Position numbers and translations under genes: made by a program. A DNA stretch of 49,598 nt from an uncultured Clostridia bacterium. Lineage in GTDB: Bacteria > Bacillota > Clostridia > TANB77 > CAG-508. Of the stretch, positions 18,091-26,867 are shown in pieces. Numbering within the stretch: position 1 is the first letter of the stretch; each line of letters opens with the position of its first letter. The notes beneath the pieces were generated by a model that was not told the DNA's origin, did not search any database, and was given only the letters and a program-made list of their open reading frames with translations. The stretch covers positions 1 to 49,598 of the forward strand of contig CALXBW010000012.1 of assembly GCA_944386645.1 (NCBI GenBank). Direction: 5' to 3'.

Positions 18091-18771
18091 CTACATTTCT
18101 ATTATATCTTTTATCTTTTTTTCAATCTCATCACTTATATCATTTACATCTCTTATTATTCCATCCTTTACACATTTTACTTCTTCCCAATTATATATTT
18201 TTGCTAATTCACATGCTGTATTATAAGATTTCTTCATATACTCAATATTCTTTTCATGTATATCTTCTTTTTTATATTTAAATCTATTATCTCTATTTTT
18301 TAATAATTTACTTGAATATTCTATAGGCATATTTAAAAATATAACTTTATCCGGTTTTGGAATTTTATAAATATTATATTCCAAATCAAAAAGCCAATCT
18401 AAAAACTTTTTTTGCTCATTTTTACTGTTTATTTTACTTGCTTGATGTAACATATTAGAGCTAACATATCTATCTGAAATTATTATACCTCCATTATCAT
18501 AGAACTTTCCAAAATCTGTTTTATATGCTGCATATCTATCTACTGCGAAAAAAGTTGAAGCAATATATGGACTTACATCCATTGCATCTTCTCCAAACTC
18601 CCCATCTAAATACATTTTTACCAAACTAGATGATGTTTTTTCGTAACATGGAAATGATATTGCTCTATAATTCAAATCTCTATTTTCAAATTTTTTACTT
18701 AGTAAATTCATGTGTGTATTTTTCCCACTTCCGTCTGTTCCTTCTATAACAATAATTTTTCCCTTGTTCAT
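18091..18771 (-). CDS. tmk: Thymidylate kinase-like protein
   Basis: Phosphorylates dTMP to dTDP for DNA synthesis. The P-loop EGTDGSGKNT is at residues 10-19; the usual S or T after the lysine is N18. DRYVSSN near residue 100 is the family's DRY-type motif, and a lid region (LLKNRDNRFKYKKEDIHE) follows at about 150-170. At 226 residues it is slightly longer than typical. It is a single-gene unit between dnaG and a divergent membrane protein gene. A related deoxynucleoside kinase is possible; the overall pattern favours Tmk. Confidence 0.8.
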   Translation of the reverse strand: MNKGKIIVIEGTDGSGKNTHMNLLSKKFENRDLNYRAISFPCYEKTSSSLVKMYLDGEFGEDAMDVSPYIASTFFAVDRYAAYKTDFGKFYDNGGIIISDRYVSSNMLHQASKINSKNEQKKFLDWLFDLEYNIYKIPKPDKVIFLNMPIEYSSKLLKNRDNRFKYKKEDIHEKNIEYMKKSYNTACELAKIYNWEEVKCVKDGIIRDVNDISDEIEKKIKDIIEM

Positions 18772-18924
18772 TCTATTACCCCATTTCTATACAATTATCT
18801 CTACAAATTAACTTTTTATATAAAATTTCTATTGCAAAACTTGTAACATTATGTAATAATAATTGTGAAAAGTGAAATCTTATATTTACTTTTATTATAA
18901 TACTAAAGAAAGGATGAAAAAACA

Positions 18925-19614
18925 ATGGAAAAAACATTATTAGTTAGAGATTTATTTAAGAAATATCAAAAATATTACATACCAATACTTTTTGTCTTTG
19001 TTGTTGTAATTTTTGCATTATTTATACTTTTTAATAATTTAGCTAATATCGCAATTAATACAACAGGAACAACTGACGCCACTGTTATTTCTTCTATAAA
19101 GTATGATTTTATAGGTGTACAACTTTTACGCTTTATTACATTTTTATTAGCATGTGTACTACCAATAATTCTTGCTTTAATAATGGGAACATATAATAGT
19201 AAACAAGAACTAGACAAAAATAATGTTGGCGGAAGTCAATTATTTTCAACCAGAATAGTAACAGGTTCATTATTTATTTTAATACCTTTCTTAATAAATC
19301 TATTAATTTATTTTATTTTAAATATTTCAGGATTTTTTGGAAGTTTCTATAATTCATCTATGGGACAAATGCTTATAATGACCATTTTTGGATTAGTACT
19401 AAGTATGTTAGCATTTTTATTAATATGTACTATTAATATAGCCTTAAGAAATAGAATTGTAGATTCATTATTAACACTTGCTATTGTTTTATTTATAACT
19501 CATGTATTCTATAATTACAGCATTAATCCAATCATTTTAATTATTATAATTGTATTTGTTTGGTTAGCTTTATTATTCTTAGGATACTCTATGAGTAAAT
19601 CAAAAAATAGATAA
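18925..19614 (+). CDS. Multipass membrane protein of unknown function (229 aa)
   Basis: Six hydrophobic segments are visible at about residues 20-38, 62-86, 112-132, 147-169, 178-195 and 200-220, with a short cytoplasmic N-terminus and a basic C-tail (SMSKSKNR). The layout resembles an ABC-2-type permease half, but no ATPase gene is nearby and no diagnostic motif is present. The start follows AAAGGATG. A weak promoter (TTGCAA at 18832, TAATAA at 18854) lies upstream and a terminator follows the stop. It is the only plus-strand gene between tmk and rubrerythrin. Confidence 0.75.
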   Translation: MEKTLLVRDLFKKYQKYYIPILFVFVVVIFALFILFNNLANIAINTTGTTDATVISSIKYDFIGVQLLRFITFLLACVLPIILALIMGTYNSKQELDKNNVGGSQLFSTRIVTGSLFILIPFLINLLIYFILNISGFFGSFYNSSMGQMLIMTIFGLVLSMLAFLLICTINIALRNRIVDSLLTLAIVLFITHVFYNYSINPIILIIIIVFVWLALLFLGYSMSKSKNR

Positions 19615-19616
19615 AA

Positions 19617-19660
19617 AAAAAAAACATACTAAATTCTAACATTTAGTATGTTTTTTTTTT
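19617..19660. terminator. Rho-independent terminator (bidirectional)
   Basis: AAAACATACTAAA and TTTAGTATGTTTT pair, with long A and T runs on either side. It serves both the membrane protein gene and rubrerythrin, whose stop it touches. Confidence 0.85.
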
Positions 19661-20192
19661 AATAATTTTCAGCTTTAATTTCAAAGAATGATTGAGGATG
19701 ATTACATGCTGGACATACATCTGGAGCTTCTTTACTCACATGTATATATCCACAATTTCTACACTTCCATACATAAACATCATCTTTTTTGAATACTTTT
19801 CCTTCTTCTAAATTCTTTAATAATTTTCTAAATCTATCTTCATGTTCTTTTTCTATAGAAGCTATCATTCTAAATTTTTCTGCAATTTCAGTAAATCCTT
19901 CTTCTTCAGCATCTTTGGCAAAATCTTCATACATTGTAACCCATTCATAATTTTCGCCTTTAGCAGCATCTAATAAATTTTCTTTTGTATTACCTATTCC
20001 TTTTAAATATTTTAAATGTATTTTTGCATGTTCTTTTTCATTATCTGCTGTTTCTTGAAATAAACTTGCTATTTGCTCATATCCTTCTTTCTTTGCTATA
20101 CTTGCATAAAATGTATATCTTGTTCTTGCTTGTGCTTCTCCTGAAAAAGCATCTCTTAAATTTCTTTCTGTTTTTGAACCTTTTAATTCCAT
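19659..20192 (-). CDS. rbr: Rubrerythrin
   Basis: Non-haem diiron peroxidase that removes hydrogen peroxide in anaerobes. The ferritin-like four-helix domain carries GEAQA (E19), the DNEKEH segment (50-55) and IEKEHEDRF (113-121). The C-terminal rubredoxin domain has C144, C147, C160 and C163 for one iron. At 177 residues it is the reduced-length common form. An AGGAGG site and a consensus promoter precede it, and a Fur/PerR-like palindrome lies just upstream at 20259-20273. It sits next to the 3' end of the feoB remnant, linking iron and peroxide control. Confidence 0.97.
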   Translation of the reverse strand: MELKGSKTERNLRDAFSGEAQARTRYTFYASIAKKEGYEQIASLFQETADNEKEHAKIHLKYLKGIGNTKENLLDAAKGENYEWVTMYEDFAKDAEEEGFTEIAEKFRMIASIEKEHEDRFRKLLKNLEEGKVFKKDDVYVWKCRNCGYIHVSKEAPDVCPACNHPQSFFEIKAENY

Positions 20193-20217
20193 TTAATTAC
20201 CTCCTTTAATTTTTATT

Positions 20218-20246
20218 ATTTTATAATATTACTATTTAATTGTCAA
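20218..20246 (-). promoter_or_regulatory. Predicted promoter of rubrerythrin
   Basis: Minus strand TTGACA (20246-20241), 17 bases, TAAAAT (20223-20218). Confidence 0.7.
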
Positions 20247-20258
20247 TCTATTTTTAAG

Positions 20259-20273
20259 TGATATTAATTATCA
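20259..20273. promoter_or_regulatory. Fur/PerR-like operator upstream of rbr
   Basis: TGATATTAATTATCA is a 7-1-7 palindrome differing at one position from the Fur consensus TGATAATNATTATCA. It lies 12 bases upstream of the rbr -35 element. Confidence 0.5.
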
Positions 20274-20301
20274 TTATTTTCAGTTTTCTCGTATAATTTA
20301 A

Positions 20302-21153
20302 TTATATAAAAATTAAATTATATACAAATGTTGTAAATATGCATATTGCTATCCCACATATTGTAGGTAATGCAAAAGCTAGTGCCGACCATCTCCATTT
20401 ACCACTTTCTTTTTTAATTGTAAGTAATGTTGTACTACATGGAAAATGTAATAAACAAATTATCATTGTATTAATAGCTGTTAATATAGTCCAACCATTT
20501 TGAATTAAAATTTCTCCTATACTTGTTATATCATCTATTCTTATCAACTGATTATTTGATAAATAACTCATTAATATTATTGGCAACACAATTTCGTTTG
20601 CTGGTAATCCTAATATGAAAGCTGTTAATATATATCCATCCAATCCAATAACCTGTGCAAATGGATTTAAGAAATTAGCTATATAATTTAATAATGTTAC
20701 ATCATTAATTGATAAATTTGCTAGTAACCATATCACAATTCCAGCAGGCGCTGCTATTAATACAGCTCTACCTAATACAAATATAATTTTATTTATAATA
20801 GATTGGATTATAGTTTTAATTATTTGAGGCTTTCTATATGGAGGCAATTCTAATATAAAAGATGTTTTCTCTCCCTTTAAAATAGTTTTTGACAATAAAT
20901 TTGATATAATTAATGTCAATATAATACCTAATAATACTACTAATAAAACTACAATTGTGGAAATAATAGAACTATATTGATTAGCAAAATATGATGCTAT
21001 AAAAATACTTGATATTGTTATTAACATTGGAAATCTTCCATTACAAGGAACAAAAGCATTTGTAACCATAGCAATAATTTTCTCTCTTGCTGAATTTATA
21101 ATTCTACATCCTATTACTCCAGCTGCATTACAACCAAATCCCATGCACATGGT
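20302..21153 (-). pseudogene. feoB: feoB, C-terminal part cut off by the island
   Basis: Encodes the second half of the ferrous-iron transporter FeoB. It opens at MCMGFGCNAAG, the conserved membrane-gate motif, continues through TNAFVPCNGRFP, and holds about seven membrane segments in 282 residues. There is no ribosome site before the ATG at 21150, so this part is unlikely to be translated on its own. The missing first part is at 31472-32752 on the same strand. Joining them at the shared 15-bp repeat gives one in-frame protein of about 695 residues, a normal FeoB size. Broken by insertion rather than by decay: no stop codons interrupt either part. Confidence 0.93.
21139..21153. other. Left attachment junction (direct repeat)
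   Basis: TCCCATGCACATGGT joins feoB C-terminal codons on the left to island DNA on the right. Island-side sequence AGTAACATTATGGTATT (21154-21170) supplies one arm of the deduced attP palindrome. Confidence 0.88.
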
Positions 21154-21198
21154 AGTAACATTATGGTATTAGCTGATTTTAATACATATACCCCTATA

Positions 21199-21227
21199 TT
21201 TACAATATACCCCAATGGGTATATAAT
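21199..21227 (+). promoter_or_regulatory. cop operon promoter with CsoR-type operator
   Basis: TTTACA (21199-21204), 17 bases, TATAAT (21222-21227). The spacer holds TATACCCCAATGGGTATA (21206-21223), an inverted repeat with the run of C and G typical of CsoR operators. Binding there would block polymerase; copper would release it. This fits autoregulation by the first gene. Confidence 0.75.
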
Positions 21228-21234
21228 ATACTAG

Positions 21235-21531
21235 GTGGTGATGCTATTGGAAAATAAAAAAACATGCAGAACAGAAAATGAGAAAAAAATCATTTATAAC
21301 AGAATAAATAGGATAGAGGGGCAATTGAAAGGTATTAAAAACATGATAGAAAAAGATACTTACTGTAAAGATGTTCTAACTCAACTATCAGCTGTTGAAA
21401 ACTCAGTTAAAAGCTTATCTAATCATATTTTAGAAAATCATCTATATAATTGTGTTACAAGAGACCTAGAAAATGGAGATTATGAAATTATAGATGAGTT
21501 AATAAGTTTATTCAAAAAATTTAATAATTAA
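21235..21531 (+). CDS. csoR: CsoR-family copper-sensing repressor
   Basis: All-helical metal sensor that releases DNA when it binds Cu(I). The ligand set is present with the known spacing: a cysteine in DTYCKDVL, a histidine 25 residues later and a cysteine four after that (HLYNC). The opening RINRIEGQLKGIKNMIE is the family hallmark. The true start may be the TTG at 21247, which lies eight bases after AGGTGG; GTG 21235 and ATG 21241 overlap that site. It is first in the csoR-copZ-copA operon at the left end of the island, 14 bp before copZ. Confidence 0.9.
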   Translation: MVMLLENKKTCRTENEKKIIYNRINRIEGQLKGIKNMIEKDTYCKDVLTQLSAVENSVKSLSNHILENHLYNCVTRDLENGDYEIIDELISLFKKFNN

Positions 21532-21545
21532 TAGGAGGTAACATT

Positions 21546-21758
21546 ATGGAAGAATTAATATTTAAAGTAACTGGTATGGTTTGTGAAGGTTGTGAAAATA
21601 GAATAAAAAATGCTATAGGAGCATTAGATGGAATTAAAAGTGTTGAAGCAGATCATAATACAGGAATAGTAAAAGTTACATCTAACAAAGATATAGAAAG
21701 AGAAAAAATTGAGGAAGCTATTACTGATATTGGATTTGAAATAGTAAAGGATGATTAA
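21546..21758 (+). CDS. copZ: Copper chaperone CopZ
   Basis: Single heavy-metal-associated domain of 70 residues with the Cu(I)-binding GMVCEGC at about 10-16 and the beta-alpha fold ending in GFEIVK. It would pass copper to the CopA pump encoded next, or to CsoR. AGGAGG lies before the ATG. Its stop is one base from the probable copA start, so the two are coupled. Confidence 0.92.
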   Translation: MEELIFKVTGMVCEGCENRIKNAIGALDGIKSVEADHNTGIVKVTSNKDIEREKIEEAITDIGFEIVKDD

Positions 21759-21759
21759 T

Positions 21760-23979
21760 ATGAAAAAAATAATATTATCCATAGAAGGTATGACTTGCAG
21801 TGCATGTTCAAATGGTCTTGAAAAATACTTAAATAAGCAAGAAGGTATTAAGCAAGCTTCTGTTAATTTAGTTATGGCTACTGCTAGTATTCAATATGAT
21901 GAAAAAATTTTAAATATTGAAAATTTAAATGAATTTGTTAGAAAGGCTGGATTTAAAAGTTTAGGAGAATTTAAAGAAATAAATATTGAAAATAACAAAA
22001 GAAAAAATAAAAAATATTTTATATTTTTTACAATTCTAGCTGTTATATTCATGTATATTTCAATGGGACATATGATTAATTTACCATCATTAAAATTTAT
22101 AGATATTAACTTAAATCCTATTGGTTATACTATCTGTCTATTTATTTTTGCTGTTTTGTTTATTATTTATGGATATGACATTTTAAAAAATGGATATAAA
22201 AACCTAATTCATAAAACTCCCAATATGGATACTCTTGTAGGAATTGGTGTATTAAGTAGTTTTTTATATAGCATATATAGTGCAATACTAATAATACAAG
22301 GTGATTTTTCTGCAACTCATAATTTATATTTTGAATCAGTTGTAATGGTAATATATTTTATAAAATTAGGAAGATATTTAGATGGATTAAGCAAAGATAA
22401 GACAAAAGAAGCAATTCAAGAATTGGTTAAAATAACACCAGATCATGCAACTATAAAGGTAAATAATAAATATAAAGAAGTAACAATAGATGAAGTACAC
22501 AAAGATGATATTGTAGTTAGTAAACCAGGTGAAAGAATTTCTGTTGATGGAATAATTATAGATGGACGAGCACATCTTGATGAATCTTTTATAACAGGAG
22601 AAAGTAAACCTGTAAATAAAGGTATTGGTGAAAAAGTAATTGCTGGGAGCATTAATTATGATGGTTATATTGAATATAAAGCTGAAAAAATTGGAAAAGA
22701 ATCTACTATATCAGAAATAGTAAAATTAGTTGTAGAGGCAACAAATACAAAGGCACCAATTGCTAAAATTGCAGATACTATTTCTAGTTATTTTGTTCCA
22801 TCAGTAATTATAATTGCTATTCTAACTTTTATTATATATTTAATATTAGGGTATAGTTTTTCAAGTAGTTTAATTGTTTTTGTAACAATTTTAGTTGTTG
22901 CTTGCCCTTGTAGTTTAGGTCTTGCTACTCCACTAGCAATAGTAGTAGCAGAAGGTCTATGTGCAAGTAATGGTATATTAGTAAAAAAAAGTAAAATAAT
23001 AGAAAATGCTGAAAAAATAGATACTATTGTATTTGATAAAACAGGAACATTAACATATGGTACTTTAAAAATTTCTAGTATCAAAAATTATAGTAGTATA
23101 AGTGATAATGAATTACTCCAAATAATTGGTAGTATTGAATGTAAATCAACTCACCCTATTGCAAAAGCTTTTACAGATTATTTAAAAGAAAATAATATAA
23201 AAACATTAGAAGTAAAAGAATTTGGAAATGTTAGTGGATATGGAATTATAGGTAAAGTAAATAAACAAAAATATATTCTAGGAAATTCTAAGATGCTAAA
23301 GAGCTTAAATATAGAAAATATATATGAAAAAGACGAATATGACTTAGCAAAAGAAGGAAATAGTATTATATATGTTGTACAAGAAAATAAAATAATTGCT
23401 TTAATTGGCGTAAATGATATTATAAGACAAAATGCAGAAGATATAATACATGAATTACATAAAAATAAAATTGATACAATCATGTTAACTGGAGATAATA
23501 AAGAAACTGCTCAAAAAATCGCTCAAGATATTGGAATAACAAAAGTAATATCTAATGTATTACCAGCAGAAAAAACAAAAGTAATTAAAGATTTAAAAAA
23601 TGAGAATAAAAATGTTATGATGTGCGGTGATGGAATAAATGACAGTCCTGCTATAGCTACAGCAAATATAGGTGTCAGTATAAAAAGCGGAACAGATATT
23701 GCGATAGATTCATCAGATGTTATACTTACTCAAAATAATTTAAATAGTATATTAAAATTAATAAATATAAGTAAAAAATCTGTAAAAATTATTAAACAAA
23801 ATTTATTTTTTGCATTTTTCTATAATATATTAATGATTCCTATTGCTATTGGGTTATTAAGACCTATCGGAATAACCATTACACCTATGATAGCAAGCTT
23901 AGCCATGGTAATCAGTAGCTTGACTGTTATTACCAATACTTTAAGATTAAAAAACTACAAAAAAGCACATTTTAAATAA
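21760..23979 (+). CDS. copA: Copper-exporting P1B-type ATPase
   Basis: Pumps Cu(I) out across the membrane. One N-terminal metal-binding domain (GMTCSAC near residue 10) is followed by two membrane helices, the actuator loop with TGES near 285, the CPC ion motif (near 381), the phosphorylated DKTGTLT (near 426) and GDGINDSPA (near 623), then two last helices. Total 739 residues with the start at 21760; the frame opens at 21751, but that ATG overlaps the copZ stop and lies inside the GGATG site. A CPC motif indicates monovalent copper or silver rather than zinc or cadmium. Confidence 0.95.
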   Translation: MKKIILSIEGMTCSACSNGLEKYLNKQEGIKQASVNLVMATASIQYDEKILNIENLNEFVRKAGFKSLGEFKEINIENNKRKNKKYFIFFTILAVIFMYISMGHMINLPSLKFIDINLNPIGYTICLFIFAVLFIIYGYDILKNGYKNLIHKTPNMDTLVGIGVLSSFLYSIYSAILIIQGDFSATHNLYFESVVMVIYFIKLGRYLDGLSKDKTKEAIQELVKITPDHATIKVNNKYKEVTIDEVHKDDIVVSKPGERISVDGIIIDGRAHLDESFITGESKPVNKGIGEKVIAGSINYDGYIEYKAEKIGKESTISEIVKLVVEATNTKAPIAKIADTISSYFVPSVIIIAILTFIIYLILGYSFSSSLIVFVTILVVACPCSLGLATPLAIVVAEGLCASNGILVKKSKIIENAEKIDTIVFDKTGTLTYGTLKISSIKNYSSISDNELLQIIGSIECKSTHPIAKAFTDYLKENNIKTLEVKEFGNVSGYGIIGKVNKQKYILGNSKMLKSLNIENIYEKDEYDLAKEGNSIIYVVQENKIIALIGVNDIIRQNAEDIIHELHKNKIDTIMLTGDNKETAQKIAQDIGITKVISNVLPAEKTKVIKDLKNENKNVMMCGDGINDSPAIATANIGVSIKSGTDIAIDSSDVILTQNNLNSILKLINISKKSVKIIKQNLFFAFFYNILMIPIAIGLLRPIGITITPMIASLAMVISSLTVITNTLRLKNYKKAHFK

Positions 23980-23990
23980 AGTAAATTAAT

Positions 23991-24030
23991 AAAATCTAAT
24001 GTACTTTTTATGAAGTACATTAGATTTTTA
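23991..24030. terminator. Bidirectional terminator derived from repeat family 2
   Basis: AAAATCTAATGTACTT pairs with AAGTACATTAGATTTTTA around a six-base loop. These are the ends of repeat family 2 joined without the middle. It separates copA from the convergent proS. Confidence 0.75.
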
Positions 24031-24048
24031 TTGCACTAGTAAATTTCA

Positions 24049-25347
24049 TTAATCTATTAATTCACATTTTGCATTTTTCATTTTTTCTACTTCTTCTATA
24101 AAAGTATCTAAATCAAAAATCTTTTTATCTCCATTTTTTGTTTTTTCTACTTCTATACTATCTTCTGGTGTATTATTTCCTAATATTGCAATATATGGAA
24201 TTCCTAATATTTTTGCATTTCTTATTTTTTCTCCTATACTACCTTTAACATCATCTATTATAACTTCTATGTTTTTATTCATTAAAATAGTATATAATTC
24301 CTCTGCTCTTTCTCTATTTTTTTCACTACTAATAATATATATATAATATGGTGTTACAGATACTGGTAAAGAATAACCTACTACTTTTCCGTTTTCTTCT
24401 ATTATATTATTTTCATATATTAATCCTAATACTCTGCTTACTCCAATTCCATAACATCCCATATAAAATGGCTTACTATTATTTTCATTATCTATATAAT
24501 TTATATTCATTGTTTCAGAATATTTTGTTCCTAAAGCAAAAATATGTCCTAATTCTACCGCTTTTTCTTTATGAAAATTCTCTGTACTATCTATTCCATA
24601 TATTTCTTTTAAATGTTCTTTTGCATCTTCTTTTTCTAAGACTTCCACATTTAATCCTTGCTTTGTTTCTGGATTATATAAAATAGTATCTTCTCCAATT
24701 CTTGATAATGCCATAATTTCCTCAGAATTTTTTCCTCCTATTGCTCCATTATCTGCTGCTACTGCTACTATTTCTATTCCTAAATCTTGAAAAATTCTAA
24801 AATATGCTTCTTTTACTTTATTGTATGCTTCTACCATTGCATTTTCATCTTTATCAAAAGTATATAAATCGAACATTAAGAATTCTTTTCCTCTTAATAA
24901 ATATCCTCTATTTCTTATTTCATTTCTAAACTTTCCACCTATTTGATAAAAAGCAACTGGTAATTGTTTATGAGATGTTATTCTGTTTTCTACAAATATT
25001 GTAATTGCCTCTTCTGCTGTAGGAGCTAAGCAATAATTTCCTTTATCTGTATTTGATGTCATCATTACACCACTTTCAACATATCCTTCATATCTTCCAG
25101 ACCTTCTCCATATTTCTTCTTGTTGTAACATAGGCATTTGTACTTCTATACAATCTATTTCATCACAACGTTTTTTTATTATTTTCTCAATATTATCTTG
25201 TACTCTAAGTGGTATATTATCATAAGCGTATACGCCACTTCCATATTGTTTAACTTGATTTGTTTGAATTAATATATCCTGTGCTGGATACATTTCATCT
25301 AAATTGTTTAATTTAATATTTTTTATTCCCATTTTTGAAATTCTCAC
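24049..25347 (-). CDS. proS: Prolyl-tRNA synthetase, short form without editing insert
   Basis: Class II synthetase charging tRNA-Pro. Residues 30-50 cover motif 1, motif 2 is in FRNEIRNRGYLLRGKEFLMF, the proline-pocket TAEEA is near 110, and motif 3 is GCYGIGVSR near 300, followed by a Rossmann-like anticodon domain. At 432 residues it lacks the ~180-residue INS domain that clears Ala-tRNA-Pro in the usual 570-residue bacterial enzyme; a similar short form is known from Alphaproteobacteria. The GTG start at 25347 has GGGAG eight bases upstream. Finding an essential-type synthetase as island cargo is unusual. It could be a second, drug- or stress-tolerant copy; no sequence feature proves that. 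Confidence 0.93.
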   Translation of the reverse strand: MRISKMGIKNIKLNNLDEMYPAQDILIQTNQVKQYGSGVYAYDNIPLRVQDNIEKIIKKRCDEIDCIEVQMPMLQQEEIWRRSGRYEGYVESGVMMTSNTDKGNYCLAPTAEEAITIFVENRITSHKQLPVAFYQIGGKFRNEIRNRGYLLRGKEFLMFDLYTFDKDENAMVEAYNKVKEAYFRIFQDLGIEIVAVAADNGAIGGKNSEEIMALSRIGEDTILYNPETKQGLNVEVLEKEDAKEHLKEIYGIDSTENFHKEKAVELGHIFALGTKYSETMNINYIDNENNSKPFYMGCYGIGVSRVLGLIYENNIIEENGKVVGYSLPVSVTPYYIYIISSEKNRERAEELYTILMNKNIEVIIDDVKGSIGEKIRNAKILGIPYIAILGNNTPEDSIEVEKTKNGDKKIFDLDTFIEEVEKMKNAKCELID

Positions 25348-25440
25348 TTAAATCACTCCCATTTCCAATTAATTTATAATAATATACCATTTTTATATGA
25401 ATTTTTCAAGAAAAACTAATTCTACAAAATAATCTTTGAT

Positions 25441-25540
25441 AAAAATCTAATGTATTTTTTATTTGTAACTCCCAGCAGCGCACAGTCTGTAAGCTTGCTG
25501 GTCCCCACGAATTGTTACTTCATAAAAAATACATTAGATT
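25441..25540 (-). repeat. Dispersed repeat family 2, full copy inside the island
   Basis: Ends AATCTAATGTA and TACATTAGATT are inverted. The interior carries a GTTAC..GTGGGGACCAGCAAGCTTAC..GCTGGGAGTTAC layout on the minus strand, nearly identical to 39271-39385 except for a missing 12-base TCTGTTTTACAG segment. It lies between proS and the MYG1-like gene. Confidence 0.8.
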
Positions 25541-25606
25541 CTTCTTGTATTACTATTCCATATATATGAAAACTAGGATTCTTAATACAGAATCCTAGTT
25601 TGAGAT

Positions 25607-26644
25607 TTATTTACTATACAGTTTTTTTGCCAATTGGCAAAGTTTTATTACCCCTTCTCTTGAACCTGCTCTTACAAAGAAACAAGACTTATGACAATAA
25701 ATAGCATCATTTACTCCTGTTATCTTTGATAAATTAACAGTTTCTCCTGACCATTCTTTTGGAAATGGTACAATTTTTTCAAAAATATTTTTTTTGCTTG
25801 ATGGAACAGCTTGTGCAGCCCACCCTCCTCTATGATATGGGAACATTACAAATTCTACTGTTTTTTCTTTTTTATCCTTCACGTTTTTATCTTCTTTAAT
25901 ATTATTATTATAATCAATAACAATATTTAGCCAAGGCATGTGTTGTTTTGGAATTTCCACAATATTATTCTTTAAAAACCTATTTCCATAAAAACCATAT
26001 GTTAATCTATTATTTATTTCTTCTGAAGCTAATACTTCATCTATTTTCTTTATAATATATCTTTTTAAAATTTTATTTGTTATTTCCAGTGTTTCATCAA
26101 ATAAATCTTCATATGATTCTTCTACATACCATTTGGGAAGGAATGAATGTACATAATTAAAATCCTTTGCAAGTTTTATTCCATTCTGATGAAGATCAAT
26201 ATTTTGAATCAAATCTTCATCTACCATCTTCTTAACTTGTTTATTTACTAGTTCCTTTGCAGTTTCTGTATTTACAAACATCTTTTCGATTACTCTTCTG
26301 TTCTTTAAAATATCCTTATTGAATATTTCTTCTATTATCTTATCACCAAAATCTCTCCATACAAAACCTGCATTTCCATACAAATTTCCATTTTTTCTCT
26401 TTTCAATTGTCTTATGATAGTGACCATATCTACCATTTTCTCCATTTCCTTCTCCAACATTTACAACATAATCACATTTTTCTAATTCTTCATATTTTTT
26501 GCTTCTTATTATAACAATTTCGTCTTTTTCATGTGCTAAGCATAAAATTGAAATTGCTACAACTTCTCCAATATGAAAAATATTAGAGTGAGTTCCTATT
26601 AATATCCGCCTTTTTACATCCTTTAAAGATTTTACTGTTTTCAT
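25607..26644 (-). CDS. MYG1/UPF0160-family protein with altered catalytic motifs
   Basis: The overall pattern follows MYG1, a DHH-like metal-dependent hydrolase or nuclease family: an opening THSNIFHIGEV, then RYGHYHK, then a VMFPYHRGGWAAQAVP block and a C-terminal CHKSCFFVRAGSREG. In family members known to me the first motif reads THNGxFHCDE and the second has DHH, so the aspartate in the first motif and the DHH have been replaced (GEV and GHYH). Activity is therefore doubtful or changed. The start at 26644 has AAGGAGGAG; an in-frame ATG at 26677 lies before it. It has its own promoter. Confidence 0.7.
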   Translation of the reverse strand: MKTVKSLKDVKRRILIGTHSNIFHIGEVVAISILCLAHEKDEIVIIRSKKYEELEKCDYVVNVGEGNGENGRYGHYHKTIEKRKNGNLYGNAGFVWRDFGDKIIEEIFNKDILKNRRVIEKMFVNTETAKELVNKQVKKMVDEDLIQNIDLHQNGIKLAKDFNYVHSFLPKWYVEESYEDLFDETLEITNKILKRYIIKKIDEVLASEEINNRLTYGFYGNRFLKNNIVEIPKQHMPWLNIVIDYNNNIKEDKNVKDKKEKTVEFVMFPYHRGGWAAQAVPSSKKNIFEKIVPFPKEWSGETVNLSKITGVNDAIYCHKSCFFVRAGSREGVIKLCQLAKKLYSK

Positions 26645-26677
26645 AAAAAATCTCCTCCTTAAGTTAAATACTTCCAT

Positions 26678-26706
26678 ATTATATCAAATTGTTTTACATA
26701 ATTCAA
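26678..26706 (-). promoter_or_regulatory. Predicted promoter of the MYG1-like gene
   Basis: Minus strand TTGAAT (26706-26701), 17 bases, TATAAT (26683-26678), just ahead of the AAGGAGGAG site. Confidence 0.65.
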
Positions 26707-26770
26707 TAGTTAGACATCAAAATTGTTTCCCATTTTAATTAAAATAATTCTACAAGAACATAAATTAAGT

Positions 26771-26798
26771 TAACAAAAATAATATATTATTTTTGTTA
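26771..26798. repeat. 28-bp perfect palindrome
   Basis: TAACAAAAATAATA is followed directly by its reverse complement. It lies in the 330-bp divergent gap between the MYG1-like gene and the 112-aa gene. The rest of that gap holds the two promoters and an AT-rich leader. It could be an operator or a weak terminator. Confidence 0.5.
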
Positions 26799-26838
26799 CT
26801 TATAATAAAATCTAATATGATTTTTTAGTCAACATAAA

Positions 26839-26867
26839 TTGTTTTTATGATTATTATATGATATAAT
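26839..26867 (+). promoter_or_regulatory. Predicted promoter of the 112-aa gene
   Basis: TTGTTT (26839-26844), 17 bases, TATAAT (26862-26867), giving a leader of about 100 bases that contains a small CTACATATATGTGTAG hairpin. Confidence 0.5.
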
